A stretch of DNA of 64,000 nt from Lanius collurio (lineage: Eukaryota; Chordata; Aves; Passeriformes; Laniidae). Shown one piece after another: positions 63,415-64,000 of the stretch (its first letter is position 1; every line of letters starts with the position of its first letter). The translations under genes were made by a program, and so were the position numbers. Location: the NCBI GenBank assembly GCA_020086605.1, contig JACBWW010000048.1, positions 2,965,864 to 3,029,863 on the forward strand. The letters run 5' to 3'. The notes under the pieces were generated by a model. The model saw only the letters and a program-made list of their open reading frames with translations, searched no databases and was not told the origin of the DNA.

Positions 63415-64000
63415 TTCCCTCTGTTCTCCAAATCAGATTCCAAAGTCATTGACGTTGTATTTCTAGTGGAATGATGTAGTTAATCGAACAATTTGAAATT
63501 GTGCCATTAAAACATTTTTACTTCATTGAAGTGGAACGTTTTAGCAATTTTAAAGGCATTTTCCTTTTCAAATTGCAAGGGAAATCAGAATAACCGTATA
63601 AAAAAGTTCCATTCTGACAAGAATACTTTTTGAAATAACTCTTCGATGGTTTCTAGATCTTAGTGAAGCAAGCTTTTAATATACCTTTCCTTCTGGTCTA
63701 GTAAAGTATCTGTTTCTCAAAAGATGCTAAGCAAACTAGTTTTCTTGGAGTATGGTCCTAGAATCATTGTTTTCCTGATGGATTTGGATAATAAAAACTC
63801 TAAATGCTACCTGCTTATCTTCCTAAATTAGCAAAGATGCATGGACACTGTTATGCAAAACAACCTCAGTGGACCATTTTCAATTGTTTGGGTTAACTGA
63901 TAAGAAGAAGCTGAGGGTTCTTAAAGGAATAATTTCTGTGGACTTCAAGCGGCAGCAAGAAAAGAGAGGAGTAAACAGTAGTTAATGGCATGAGAAGCTG

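Larger units (their letters stand above)
56717..64000. other. Gene-free unique sequence with simple repeats
   Basis: No gene recognised. Open frames of 113 codons (58972-59313, minus) and 126 codons (62723-63103, plus) overlap others on the opposite strand or in other frames and match no known family. Two simple repeats (59719-59768, 63343-63414) are listed separately. The window ends in unique sequence. Confidence 0.55.

Overview
The window looks like AT-rich, gene-poor nuclear DNA from a bird. The clearest sign is a set of at least nine degraded CR1 retrotransposon fragments on both strands. Several keep the typical avian CR1 3' end: a 'ggttggaaaggacct' / 'ccttccaacc' block next to an ATTCTRTGA-type tail. 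No primate- or rodent-type SINEs or LINE-1 were noticed. A 400-base run of N shows this is a draft assembly with a scaffold gap. A passerine source is possible but is not shown by the sequence.

I found no protein-coding gene, tRNA or rRNA that I can support. The longest open frames without gap sequence are about 115-136 codons. They overlap one another on both strands, match no family I recognise, and several run through CR1 sequence. This fits a gene desert or the inside of a very long intron. Single short coding exons could still be hidden.

Layout: 1-7232 is unique sequence with three CR1 pieces (1485-1543 +, 2849-2897 -, 6014-6288 -). The gap is 7233-7632. From 7633 to 14580 there is unique sequence with T-rich and trinucleotide tracts and a CR1 copy (10225-10440 -). 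A longer CR1 fragment lies at 14585-15033 (+). From 15034 to about 25000 the sequence is nearly repeat-free and holds a nested inverted repeat (16873-17006). A GC-rich, LTR-like scrap lies at 25018-25222. At 26376-26503 a perfect hairpin abuts a 49-bp tandem duplication. More CR1 pieces lie at 27781-27834 (+), 28553-28730 (-), 35101-35200 (+), 44827-45135 (-) and 56629-56716 (+). A probable solo endogenous-retrovirus LTR of about 1.1 kb, minus strand, lies at 55343-56437.

The most unusual structure is at 44009-44405. Two 71-base arms form an ungapped inverted repeat (5 mismatches by hand alignment) around a 255-base spacer, and the spacer carries its own small perfect hairpin near its centre. 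It is not CR1 and I do not recognise it. It could be a non-autonomous foldback or MITE-like element, a local inverted duplication, or the source of a hairpin RNA. Three stretches rich in homeodomain-type motifs (about 8205-8440, 17600-17900, 51470-51745) are offered as candidate conserved non-coding elements. That is inference only.
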